A stretch of DNA of 64,000 nucleotides from Limosilactobacillus reuteri (GTDB taxonomy: Bacteria > Bacillota > Bacilli > Lactobacillales > Lactobacillaceae): contig NZ_CP139478.1 of assembly GCF_034259105.1 (NCBI RefSeq), positions 62,001 to 126,000 of the forward strand. Reading direction: 5' to 3'. The position numbers were made by a program, and so were the translations under genes. The notes under the pieces are model-generated. The model was not told the origin of the DNA and did not search any database. It worked only from the letters and a program-made list of their open reading frames with translations. This document shows, one piece after another, positions 8,408 to 16,921 of the stretch (its first letter is position 1; each line of letters starts with the position of its first letter).

Positions 8408-9655
8408 ATAATTCAACGTTTTCGCTATAAATTTATTGCAATCTCAACTGCGGCGTTATTATTTGTGATTTTGACAATTGTTGGCAGTATTTGTACCCTC
8501 ACTTACTATCAATCGCACCAAGAAATTGAACGGGTATTGACGATTTTAGTAAATAATGATGGTCAAATTCCTCGAAAAGGGATCCGGACTACTGACAATA
8601 GTCAACCTCAATTTTCACGTGAGGGCCTTCATCAATATCGTTATTTTGCTGTACTGGTCGATAATAAAAATCAAGTAACGGAAGTGCGAGATGATCATAT
8701 TGCAACGGTTACGCCACAGGATGCCCGGGCAATGACAGACCGGCTTATAAGAAGAAAGGTGCATAGCGGACAGTTACTATATCAAGGGGTAAATTATGCT
8801 TATAAGATTCGGAATAACGACAGTGAGAAAGTAATTGTCTTTCTTGATGAATCGCTTCTCATGGCCCGGACGCGATCCCTAATGCATACGGGGTTGATCT
8901 TAGGGGTAATTGTTTTAGTTCTGTACACTATTGTTTTAACCCTTTACTCCCGTCGTGCAATTCGGCCAATTATTGAGGCAGAGCAGCGGCAAAAAGAATT
9001 TATAACTAATGCTAGTCACGAACTAAAAACACCATTGACAGTTATTTCAGCGAATAATGAAATGCAAGAGATTATCAATGGGGAGAATGAATGGACAGCA
9101 AATACCAAGCAACAGGTTACCCGCTTGACAAAGTTAATTAATAACCTGGTGTCCCTTGCGCGTATGCAAGAACAACCGACATTAACGATGGTACCAGTAA
9201 ATGTAAGTCAAATTGCTGGGGATGTGGCTAGTAGTTTCAAGAGTGTGATTTCAACCGACCAAAAACAGTTCCGTGTACAAATTGATGAAGGCTTGGTGGC
9301 AAACGGTGATGAAAATATGCTGCGGGAACTGCTGAATATTTTGCTTGATAATGCGAATAAGTATTGTGATCCTCAGGGTGAAATTGATTTTACAGTGGCC
9401 TCACCTAATCATAGTAAGAATATCGTTATTACGATTGCGAACAGCTATAAGGATGGTAAAAGTCTGGATGTTAAAAAATTCTTTAACCGTTTTTACCGGG
9501 TTGATGAATCGCATACTCAAGGAAAAAAGGCTGGCTTTGGGATTGGGCTTTCGATGGCTCAATATATTGTTAAACAATTTAAAGGGAAAATTACAGCGAA
9601 GTATACAAATGGTAAATTAGCTTTTATCGTGACGTTAAAAGAAGTAGGAAAGTAA
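8408..9655 (+). CDS. Sensor histidine kinase, probable non-canonical start codon
   Basis: This partner kinase has a first membrane helix (RYKFIAISTAALLFVILTIVG), an extracellular sensor of about 120 residues, a second helix near 160-180, then a dimerisation/phosphoacceptor domain with the His in NASHELKTPLTVIS and an ATPase domain (N box LLDNANKYC, G box GFGIGLSMAQ). No ATG, GTG or TTG exists in frame between the stop at 8363 and GTG 8465, and GTG 8465 would cut through the first helix. A good ribosome binding site AGGGGG at 8395-8400 points to ATA 8408 or ATT 8411 as initiator; ATA may be a mutated ATG. From 8408 the product is about 415 residues. Confidence 0.85.
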   Translation: MIQRFRYKFIAISTAALLFVILTIVGSICTLTYYQSHQEIERVLTILVNNDGQIPRKGIRTTDNSQPQFSREGLHQYRYFAVLVDNKNQVTEVRDDHIATVTPQDARAMTDRLIRRKVHSGQLLYQGVNYAYKIRNNDSEKVIVFLDESLLMARTRSLMHTGLILGVIVLVLYTIVLTLYSRRAIRPIIEAEQRQKEFITNASHELKTPLTVISANNEMQEIINGENEWTANTKQQVTRLTKLINNLVSLARMQEQPTLTMVPVNVSQIAGDVASSFKSVISTDQKQFRVQIDEGLVANGDENMLRELLNILLDNANKYCDPQGEIDFTVASPNHSKNIVITIANSYKDGKSLDVKKFFNRFYRVDESHTQGKKAGFGIGLSMAQYIVKQFKGKITAKYTNGKLAFIVTLKEVGK

Positions 9656-9657
9656 GA

Positions 9658-10839
9658 ATGAAATTTTGGCGACTTAAGATTGGAATATATGCAGTTGTTT
9701 GGAGCCTAATAATTGGTATACTGACAGCGGCGTATTTAAACTTAGTTAACTGGGTAATTGATTTAGTTTGGCATCAATACCTTGATACGGCAGTTGGTGG
9801 TAAATGGTATCCGTTTTTAGTATGTATTCCATTGGGATTTTTGATTGGTTTCTTGAATGAGCGATGGGGTAATTACCCGTTAACGATTGAACAAGTGCTG
9901 ACGCAAGTAAGGTTGAAGGGGCAATTAAATTATCATAATTGGTGGAAGTCTTTTATTCTTGGCTTATTGGCCTTTGGAGCAGGAGGAAGCATCGGGCCGG
10001 AAGCTTCTACAACAGTCTTAACTAGCAGCATGATTAATTGGCTTGGTGACCGTATGCGCTGGGCAACTTCAATGCGCCAGAAAGTTTCTCTTTGGTACGG
10101 TAAAATGCAAACGCAAGATTTAGCCCGTGCCCCTAGATTCAGTCAGCTTTTTAAAAATAAATATCAACGAGTCTTTGTTATTTCAGGATTAGTTGGAATT
10201 GGAATAGTAGGCGCGGCGATTGTTTTTAAGCTTTTTCCTGAAGAAGGTGTTTTTGGGATTCATCACCGGATCATTAATTGGGAGTGGATCAATTTATTAA
10301 CGAGTATTCCAACGCTTATCATCGGGATTGCTTTTGGGTGGCTGTTTGTTCACTTAGAAAATTGGGCTGCGCTGATAATTAACGCAAAAATAAATAAGAT
10401 TTGGCAAGGTGGGATTTTTGGGCTAATTTTAGCGGTTAGCTCGTTGATCACAAGCGATATTTTATTTTCTGGTGAGTTTAGAATTGTTCCTTTTACTCAC
10501 GAAGCCTTTAATCATTCAATCACCTTCCTATTAGTTGTAGCGCTCGTAAAAGCCGTAATGAGTAATTTGGGGTTTGCAATGGGATGGCGGGGAGGAACGA
10601 TTTTTCCGGCTATCTTTTCGAGTGTCGCGGTAGGAACTGCCTGTGCGATGATGTTGCCTGGAGACGTACGAGTAAATGCAATTGTTGTGATTGCGGCAAG
10701 CCTTACCTTTATTTTAGAAAAACCACTATTAACAATTATCCTACTGTTATTATTAGTGCCGATTGAACTAGCTCCTGTAATCATTCTTGTTTGCTTCTTA
10801 GTAGGAAGGATTATTAAACTTTTTCCTGCTAGTGAATAG
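9658..10839 (+). CDS. ClC-family chloride channel/antiporter-like membrane protein
   Basis: The 393-residue protein has about ten membrane helices and the ClC-type signature GAGGSIGPEAS near 115, where the Glu corresponds to the gating Glu of ClC proteins. A second conserved stretch, MGWRGGTIFPAIFSS near 305-320, fits the anion-coordinating region. No C-terminal CBS domains are present, as in many bacterial members. It starts two bases after the histidine kinase stop, so the relQ-response regulator-kinase-ClC genes probably form one transcript, hinting that the two-component system responds to envelope or ionic stress. Anion specificity cannot be told from sequence alone. Confidence 0.82.
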   Translation: MKFWRLKIGIYAVVWSLIIGILTAAYLNLVNWVIDLVWHQYLDTAVGGKWYPFLVCIPLGFLIGFLNERWGNYPLTIEQVLTQVRLKGQLNYHNWWKSFILGLLAFGAGGSIGPEASTTVLTSSMINWLGDRMRWATSMRQKVSLWYGKMQTQDLARAPRFSQLFKNKYQRVFVISGLVGIGIVGAAIVFKLFPEEGVFGIHHRIINWEWINLLTSIPTLIIGIAFGWLFVHLENWAALIINAKINKIWQGGIFGLILAVSSLITSDILFSGEFRIVPFTHEAFNHSITFLLVVALVKAVMSNLGFAMGWRGGTIFPAIFSSVAVGTACAMMLPGDVRVNAIVVIAASLTFILEKPLLTIILLLLLVPIELAPVIILVCFLVGRIIKLFPASE

Positions 10840-10990
10840 AAAATCTTTAATATCTTTTGTATAACAAGGAAGATTGAGTGCTTGCTAAGCGTGAAAGATT
10901 ATTTAAATTTAGTTTTATTAATATCTAGTTGTTTATATGATAAAAGTCGTGTATCTTTATTAAAAAACAATTAGAGAATGGGGCGATAAT

Positions 10991-12331
10991 GTGTTTAGCA
11001 GAATTGGTCAATTAATATTCGATAATGAAGCTGTTGCAAAGACTTCTGATTTTACAATGGGTCTTGAGATTGAAATGCAACGAGTAGACGAAGATGGCAA
11101 CCTAAGCCTTGAGCCATATCCGTCAGCGATTGGGGATGAGAAGACTAATCCATGGATTACCAATGATTTTTTAGAAACAATGGCTGAAATGGTAACTCCT
11201 TCTGCCCAACATTCTCTTGATGCAATGCATTATTTGTATGTTATCAATAATACATTGCGATCGGCTCTTGCTCCCGGTGAGTTATTATGGCCGCTATCCA
11301 TGCCCCTACGACTTCCTAAAGATAAGACTAAATTGCGGTTAGCTAAAATGGGACCGAAAAAAGAAGCTTATTTGAAGGAATGGGCAAAACGTCATGGATA
11401 CTCGCAAGGAACGCCTTGTGGAGCGCATATTAACTTGAGTATTGATCAGCACATTATTGAGCTAGTCCTTAATGCTCTCCCAGAACGCTTTAATAGTGAG
11501 CGTGAAGTGCGGAACTATTTATATACTATCTTGGCACAAGGTTTTGTTCGATATCGATGGCTTCTTACATATCTTTATGGTGCAAGCCCAATTGTTGAAG
11601 AAAATTATTTTGAACCGGGAAAAGAGTTGCCTCATCCGATTCGGAGCGTGCGGCAAAGTCAATACGGTTTTGGGACCAAATTTACCGGTGATTTTACTAA
11701 TCTCGATCGTTACATTGCACGGATTGAAGAAGGAGTTAAAGCAGGGATTTTAACATCGGATTACGAATTTCATGGTCCGGTGAGGTTCAAAGGAAACACG
11801 GATTTAAAAAAGTTGCCTGAACATGGAATTGAGTATTTAGAATTACGAATGCTCGATTTAGATCCTAGCAGTTCAGTGGGAGTTCGGACTGGTACACTAA
11901 GATTTATTCGTTTATTAGCAAGTTACTTGATCATGCAGCCGCCATTAAAAGAAAACGAAGTAGAAGAAATGTTGGTGACTGCCGATAAAATGAATGAAGT
12001 TGTGGCCGAGGAAAATCCCCAAGCAACTTGCAGATATCAGGCCAAAGCTCGTGCTGTCCTCAAAAGTTTAGAGCGGTATGCCAATCAAATCCAACTCGGT
12101 CCAGAATATTCCGAAGTTCTGGAAGACTTAGAAGATCGGGTCGAAAATCCACTAACTACCTCGAGTGCTAAACTCTTAAACTATGTAAAGGATGGCTCAC
12201 TCACTGAGTATGCGTTGCGTCGTGCCAAACGTTACCAACAAGCGGCACAGGAAACAATCCATCCTTTCAAAGGGTTTGAAGATGGACGAATCTATACTGC
12301 TGATGAGCTTCGAAAAGAATTAACATTGTAA
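10991..12331 (+). CDS. gshA: Glutamate-cysteine ligase
   Basis: This 446-residue cytosolic enzyme resembles the Gram-positive type of gamma-glutamylcysteine ligase, joining Glu and Cys with ATP to support thiol redox balance. The N terminus FTMGLEIEMQRV contains the Glu cluster used for metal-ATP binding, and the substrate region includes QGTPCGAHINLSI near 135-150 and a GIEYLELRMLDLDP block near 275-290. The fused ATP-grasp glutathione synthetase domain of bifunctional GshF enzymes is absent. GTG 10991 is the only suitable start; an ATG two bases before is in another frame. It is monocistronic with a perfect hairpin downstream. Confidence 0.88.
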   Translation: MFSRIGQLIFDNEAVAKTSDFTMGLEIEMQRVDEDGNLSLEPYPSAIGDEKTNPWITNDFLETMAEMVTPSAQHSLDAMHYLYVINNTLRSALAPGELLWPLSMPLRLPKDKTKLRLAKMGPKKEAYLKEWAKRHGYSQGTPCGAHINLSIDQHIIELVLNALPERFNSEREVRNYLYTILAQGFVRYRWLLTYLYGASPIVEENYFEPGKELPHPIRSVRQSQYGFGTKFTGDFTNLDRYIARIEEGVKAGILTSDYEFHGPVRFKGNTDLKKLPEHGIEYLELRMLDLDPSSSVGVRTGTLRFIRLLASYLIMQPPLKENEVEEMLVTADKMNEVVAEENPQATCRYQAKARAVLKSLERYANQIQLGPEYSEVLEDLEDRVENPLTTSSAKLLNYVKDGSLTEYALRRAKRYQQAAQETIHPFKGFEDGRIYTADELRKELTL

Positions 12332-12353
12332 CCTTTTCAACGAGAAGCTAGCT

Positions 12354-12428
12354 CCAGTAAGCAATAATAGGCCTCCAACGTTCGAGTTTACCGGGCGTTG
12401 GAGGCCTATTATTCTATGCTTTTTTTTG
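12354..12428 (+). terminator. Bidirectional hairpin terminator; copy 1 of a dispersed repeat
   Basis: A perfect 18-base-pair stem (12363-12380 with 12396-12413) lies between the convergent gshA and the peptidase C26 gene, followed by eight or more T. A related sequence with the same GGCCTC/GAGGCC arms and CGTTCG loop edge occurs at about 22332-22398, so this is a small repeat family. Confidence 0.85.
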
Positions 12429-12464
12429 AAAGTAACTTAACTTATGTCACTGCCCCTCCACTAT

Positions 12465-13193
12465 TTATTTAACCGCTTTTTTTGCTCTAGCAATTAAGTC
12501 AGCAAAAATAGCGCGTGAATAATCATAATGTTTAAACATGTTTTCTGGATGCCATTGAACTGCTAAGATTTGATCAGAGTTAATGGTTTCCACGGCTTCT
12601 GGCACCTGATCATCAGCCCATGCCGTTACATGAAGTGGTTCAGCAATCTGATTTAGTGATTGATGATGACGTGAATTAACATATGGTCTGGGTCCTACTA
12701 AGTTAAATAATCGACTTGCCTTGTCTGTATTAACGTGGTGGGAAGGAAAATTTCCTGGGGCATCTTGAGAATGCTTAAGTGTTTGATGGGGATTTTCCGA
12801 AAGATCTTGGTATAAAGTCCCACCAAGTGCAACATTTAGTACCTGCATTCCACGACAGATCCCCATCATTGGTTTTCCGGCATTAAACGCAGCTGTAGCA
12901 AGACTAATTTCAAATTGATCTCGTTTAAGATATGTGGAACCTAATTTTTGGTGCGGTTCTTCGTTGAAAAAGGTTGGATCGACATCACTTCCTCCAGCAA
13001 AGATAATCCCATCAAAAAGATCAAGGTAGGATGGTGCTAGTGAAGCAGCAACACTAGGAAGAATAACGGGTAATCCTCCTGACTTGATAATGGCTTCTAT
13101 TAATGGGCGAGGTGCGAAGGCAGCATTTCGCTCGTTAATGATGTTTGTAGCTTCAGTTAATGTATCTGCAGGAATAGCAATTCGTGGATGCAT
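12465..13193 (-). CDS. Class I glutamine amidotransferase-like hydrolase (peptidase C26, PuuD-like)
   Basis: The 243-residue cytosolic protein belongs to the gamma-glutamyl hydrolase group related to PuuD, which cleaves gamma-glutamyl-GABA. The nucleophile Cys lies in MGICRGMQVLNVALGG near 120, the His in AVQWHPE near 220, and the oxyanion region in FAGGSDVDP near 75. GAGGAGGGG sits inside an upstream extension of the frame, which fixes the start at ATG 13193. It faces gshA across a bidirectional terminator; a link to gamma-glutamyl peptide turnover is plausible but unproven. Confidence 0.88.
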   Translation of the reverse strand: MHPRIAIPADTLTEATNIINERNAAFAPRPLIEAIIKSGGLPVILPSVAASLAPSYLDLFDGIIFAGGSDVDPTFFNEEPHQKLGSTYLKRDQFEISLATAAFNAGKPMMGICRGMQVLNVALGGTLYQDLSENPHQTLKHSQDAPGNFPSHHVNTDKASRLFNLVGPRPYVNSRHHQSLNQIAEPLHVTAWADDQVPEAVETINSDQILAVQWHPENMFKHYDYSRAIFADLIARAKKAVK

Positions 13194-13310
13194 ATAACCC
13201 CTCCTCATTTAGTTCTCATGATATTATAATCAAAGCATAATTCATTTGGAATAGCAATCAATATTTTTAATAAAAAAGATATAATAGAAGATGAAAGAAG
13301 GAATGTAAAG

Positions 13311-14177
13311 ATGCTTGAATTAACTAATATTAACTCAACGTTCAACTTAAATAATGGGGTCAAGATTCCCTGCGTGGGATATGGTACATTTAGGACTCCG
13401 GCAGATGTAGCTGAACAGGCTGTGAAAGAAGCAATTGAAACTGGTTATCGACACATTGATACTGCGGCAGTTTACGGAAACGAAGAAGCAGTAGGGAAGG
13501 GTATTAAGGATTCAGGAATTAAGCGTGAAGACCTTTTTGTAACTAGCAAGTTATGGAATGCTAATCGTGGCTATGAACAAACGAAGAAGGCTTTTCAAGA
13601 GACGCTTGATCGTTTACAGATGGACTATTTAGACCTTTACTTAATTCACTGGCCCGCCAATGAAAAGCAGTTTGGCGATGATGCTGCCAAGATTAATGCT
13701 GAAACGTGGCGCGCAATGGAAGACCTTTACAATGAAGGCAAAATTCGGGCAATTGGGGTAAGCAATTTTATGCCTCACCATATTGCGGAATTAATGAAAA
13801 CGGCCAAAGTAGCGCCAGCAGTTGATCAAATTGAAGTTCATCCGGGTTGGCCACATACAGAAGAAGTTAAATACTTACAAGCACACAATATCTTAGTTGA
13901 GGCGTGGGCTCCTTTAGGTGGTCAAGGTGCTAAAGTATTAACTAATCCAACAATGATTCAAATCGCTGATAAGTATCAAAAGACGCCAGCGCAAGTCTGC
14001 TTACGTTGGGTTCTCCAACAGGGGATTCTTCCATTACCGAAATCTGTCCATAAAGAACGGATGATAAGTAACCAAAATATATTTAATTTCGAATTAACGG
14101 ATGAGGATATGCGCAAGATTAGTTTATTGCCAAATCTTGGCGGTCAATGTGCTGATCCAGATGAGGTTGATTTTTAA
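13311..14177 (+). CDS. Aldo/keto reductase
   Basis: The 288-residue protein is an AKR family NADPH-dependent carbonyl reductase of the 2,5-diketo-D-gluconate reductase type. The catalytic tetrad is visible: Asp in HIDTAAVYGNE with the Tyr four residues on, Lys in VTSKLWNAN and His in YLIHWPANE. The cofactor-binding segment PLPKSVHKERMISNQ near 240 is also present. AAGGAATG just upstream and ATG 13311 fit; a TATAAT at about 13281 is a likely -10. It has its own terminator. The physiological substrate is not predictable. Confidence 0.92.
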   Translation: MLELTNINSTFNLNNGVKIPCVGYGTFRTPADVAEQAVKEAIETGYRHIDTAAVYGNEEAVGKGIKDSGIKREDLFVTSKLWNANRGYEQTKKAFQETLDRLQMDYLDLYLIHWPANEKQFGDDAAKINAETWRAMEDLYNEGKIRAIGVSNFMPHHIAELMKTAKVAPAVDQIEVHPGWPHTEEVKYLQAHNILVEAWAPLGGQGAKVLTNPTMIQIADKYQKTPAQVCLRWVLQQGILPLPKSVHKERMISNQNIFNFELTDEDMRKISLLPNLGGQCADPDEVDF

Positions 14178-14241
14178 TGATAAGAAATATGAAATTGATG
14201 CAGTAGTATTGGGTATCCAGTCGAATTAAAATAGTATGCTA

Positions 14242-14278
14242 AAAAGTCTCGAACCTTCACGGAAGAGGCTTTTTTGAT
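14242..14278 (+). terminator. Terminator after the aldo/keto reductase
   Basis: AAAAAGTCTC pairs with GAGGCTTTTTT around a short loop, giving an intrinsic terminator shape. Confidence 0.7.
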
Positions 14279-14315
14279 ATAATTTCTTTTAGCTAATAAC
14301 GAGGAGAATTTGAAA

Positions 14316-16019
14316 ATGAAAAATGCTTATCGCGCTTTTCGTCAATACTCTTGCCAGTTCAGGAAAAATTGGCTTGAATATTTAATATTATTTGGCGGTC
14401 TTGATATTGTAAACCAGTTTCTGGTAATTCCCTTTTTTCGCTGGATAACTACCTTTGTCCTGCAGGCAGGAGAAATTCCGTTTATTTCATATCAAAATAT
14501 TGTAATTATTCTGACCCACCATCCATTAGTTGTAGTGAGCCTTTTAATTGAATTAATATGTCTAATGGTAATCATTTATGGCAAATTTATGCTCTTGTTG
14601 ACGGGCTTTCGTGAAATTGGCTTGCCAGAGTTTAGCTGGCGCCGAATGTTTAGGCAAACAAAAGAAACTTTATCGTTACTAAATTTTGGATCGTTAATTT
14701 TATTATTAGGTTACTTCTTACTTATTATTCCATTTACAGATATTATCTTTCGAACTCCCCTGCTGGCGAAAATTCAAGTTCCTCAGTTTATTGTTGATTA
14801 TCTTACCCGTAATGCATGGCTTATTGGTGGATTGACCTTGTTCTATCTTTTAATGACAATGATCGGTATTCGTTTAATATTGACAATGCCATTAATGGCT
14901 TATCAACATTTACGGTTAAGAGCTGCTATGTCTCAAAGCTGGCAAATGACAAGTAAGCTAAGATGGTTGAAGTTTTTAATTCAAATTGTGCTGATGACAA
15001 TAATTGTAGGTAGTATAACGGTTGTTTTTTACCTCATGATTTACATTCTTCAGGTTGTTTTGGATTTATTACCCGGGAAATTATCTTTGATTACTGCTAT
15101 CTTTAACTTGTCGATCTTACAGCTTGGTGGTGAGGTATTAGCAGTATGGGCAGGAACGATTATCTTACTGGTAGTCGTTAACCCGTTAACTAGCATTAGT
15201 GAACTAGCGACAACTCCTGAACATCCATCACGAGGATTGCTTACTTCCTTTATGCTTGTTTTCCTTGTAATCGGCTTGGCGACTCTTGCAAATAATACTT
15301 TTTACATGATGGGGACGGGGATTAAACGCCCAATAACTATCTCGCATCGGGGAGTTGCTGAAAAAAACGGGGTGCAAAATACTATTCCAGCAATGGAAAA
15401 AACAAGTAAACTTAAGCCTGATTATATTGAAATGGATTTGCATGAAACAAAGGATCACCAGTTTGTTGTGATGCATGATGAGAATCTTAAAGACCTAACA
15501 GGAGTAAACAAAACACCTCATGAACTAACATTGAAGCAATTAACACGACTAACTGCACGCGAAAATGGCTATCATGCTAAGGTTGCGAGTTTTGATCAAT
15601 ATTTAGCAGCGGCTGAGAAACATCATCAGAAACTTCTGATTGAGATAAAAACAACACCACATGATTCAAAGCAGATGCTCCAGAATTTTAATCGCCGGTA
15701 TGGGAAAAGGATTTTGCAAGATCATGACCAAGTTCACTCGCTCGACTACAGTGCTGTGAATAAGCTAAAAAAGATTAATCCACGGCTAACAGTTTTGTAT
15801 ATTCGACCCTATAATTTGGGTAATCCCCAGGGAGTTGCTGACGGGTTTTCGATGGAATATTCAACATTAAATCAGGACTTCATTACTCAAGCCCAGTGGC
15901 AACATAAACCGGTATATGCATGGACAGTTAATGACACAGATTTAATGAAACAGACTATGTATAACCATGCTGATGGGATAATTACCGATAATTTAGGGGG
16001 AATTAAATGTGGCAATTAA
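14316..16019 (+). CDS. Membrane-anchored glycerophosphodiester phosphodiesterase
   Basis: The 567-residue protein has an N-terminal membrane domain of about seven or eight helices (residues 15-335, glycerophosphoryl diester phosphodiesterase membrane-domain type) and a C-terminal GDPD catalytic domain. Catalytic residues show in ISHRGVAEKNGVQNT (His, Arg, Asn), DYIEMDLHETKDHQFVVMHD (Glu, Asp, His) and LLIEIKT. The enzyme hydrolyses glycerophosphodiesters from lipids or teichoic acid, probably at the outer membrane face. GAGGAG at 14301-14306 supports ATG 14316. Confidence 0.9.
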   Translation: MKNAYRAFRQYSCQFRKNWLEYLILFGGLDIVNQFLVIPFFRWITTFVLQAGEIPFISYQNIVIILTHHPLVVVSLLIELICLMVIIYGKFMLLLTGFREIGLPEFSWRRMFRQTKETLSLLNFGSLILLLGYFLLIIPFTDIIFRTPLLAKIQVPQFIVDYLTRNAWLIGGLTLFYLLMTMIGIRLILTMPLMAYQHLRLRAAMSQSWQMTSKLRWLKFLIQIVLMTIIVGSITVVFYLMIYILQVVLDLLPGKLSLITAIFNLSILQLGGEVLAVWAGTIILLVVVNPLTSISELATTPEHPSRGLLTSFMLVFLVIGLATLANNTFYMMGTGIKRPITISHRGVAEKNGVQNTIPAMEKTSKLKPDYIEMDLHETKDHQFVVMHDENLKDLTGVNKTPHELTLKQLTRLTARENGYHAKVASFDQYLAAAEKHHQKLLIEIKTTPHDSKQMLQNFNRRYGKRILQDHDQVHSLDYSAVNKLKKINPRLTVLYIRPYNLGNPQGVADGFSMEYSTLNQDFITQAQWQHKPVYAWTVNDTDLMKQTMYNHADGIITDNLGGIKCGN

Positions 16020-16104
16020 AGATTTTACTGGTAGGCAAAGTTATGCTAATCGAATTTTAAACTATATCATTGTCGTTCCCACAAGTGGGGGAATTGAACC
16101 GTAA
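16009..16104 (+). CDS. Possible 31-residue small protein
   Basis: GTG 16009 follows AGGGGG at about 15995-16000 with an 8-base gap and overlaps the end of the GDPD gene. The product is 31 residues with a short hydrophobic stretch (ILNYIIVVPTSGG). Its stop falls at the edge of the terminator. It may be a real translationally coupled small protein, a remnant, or chance; there is no comparative evidence here. Confidence 0.2.
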   Translation: MAIKDFTGRQSYANRILNYIIVVPTSGGIEP

Positions 16105-16158
16105 AAAACACTCGAGAACTAATCGCCTTAGTGGCTTAGCTGTTCTCGAGTGTTTTTT
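16103..16158. terminator. Bidirectional terminator
   Basis: A perfect 17-base-pair stem (16103-16119 with 16142-16158) has A-run and T-run flanks, ending both the GDPD transcript and the convergent ECF gene. Confidence 0.9.
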
Positions 16159-16654
16159 ATCCAACATGATGCTTCTTTAGTTGCCTAATAACAATTAACG
16201 CCACTATTCCACCAATCATTCCTTGGATAAAGTTTGAACCTAAACTCAAAAAACCGGTGATTACATGGTACATAACGGTATTGCAGATAAAGTAGATTGC
16301 AATCATTACAATTGATCCGGCTAAGACTGCGGTCCATTTGCCCCAGGTGGAGTTGCCATATTTTTTATAAATCCAGCCACTGATAAATCCTTCTAAACCA
16401 TGAGCCGCAAAGGAAAATAAGGCATCTTGCGGAAAGCCGGAAATAAGGTCAAGGAACATTCCGCCAAAGCCGCCGACAATTGTTCCTGCTCCTGGTCCTA
16501 AAAGCATGGCAGCAATGAATACACCAGCATCACATAAGTTGACGTTACCATGTGTCCATGGAATAGGGATAAGAAAGAAGCGTCCGAGAACAAGAGTTAG
16601 TGCTAGTAACATTGCAGCAATAATTGAGCGGCGCAACCGAAAAGTAGATTCCAT
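16157..16654 (-). CDS. ECF transporter S component (substrate-binding membrane protein)
   Basis: The 165-residue protein has five to six membrane helices and the ECF S-component pattern: a basic N terminus, GNVNLCDAGVFIAAMLLGPG near 40-60 and GGFGGMFLDLISGFPQDALF near 62-82. Such proteins capture a vitamin or precursor and dock on a shared EcfAA'T energising module that lies elsewhere. The sequence resembles the PF07155-type S components. No riboswitch-like leader was recognised upstream that would reveal the substrate. Confidence 0.82.
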   Translation of the reverse strand: MESTFRLRRSIIAAMLLALTLVLGRFFLIPIPWTHGNVNLCDAGVFIAAMLLGPGAGTIVGGFGGMFLDLISGFPQDALFSFAAHGLEGFISGWIYKKYGNSTWGKWTAVLAGSIVMIAIYFICNTVMYHVITGFLSLGSNFIQGMIGGIVALIVIRQLKKHHVG

Positions 16655-16826
16655 ATTAAAACTCCTAACATAGTCAATTATGAGTAATTTTACAATAATT
16701 TTTAAAAAATTTCAGAGAAAAGCATGTCGTTATTTATCTATTGATACAAATAAAAGATACCTTAACATCTTATGCAATAGTAATTGTATTTAAACATTAT
16801 GTAATAAAGATGATAATTGGTTTTCA

Positions 16827-16839
16827 ATTGATAATCAAT
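16827..16839. promoter_or_regulatory. Palindrome in the nox/ECF intergenic region
   Basis: ATTGATAATCAAT is a perfect 13-base palindrome between divergent genes, and a GTATAAT -10-like element with an adjoining ATTGTGAAAAT Rex-like half-site lies nearer nox (about 16878-16897). A redox-responsive control of NADH oxidase would make sense, but the assignment is by eye. Confidence 0.3.
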
Positions 16840-16921
16840 ATTCCTATTTTATATATTGATTAAATGAAAATTATGCGTATAATTAATTGTGAAAATCAGA
16901 ACATGATATGAGGTGTGTGTT

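Noticed and set aside
16655..16912. A riboswitch upstream of the ECF S component that would name its vitamin
   Set aside because: No TPP, FMN, cobalamin, folate or preQ1 core was recognised in the leader.
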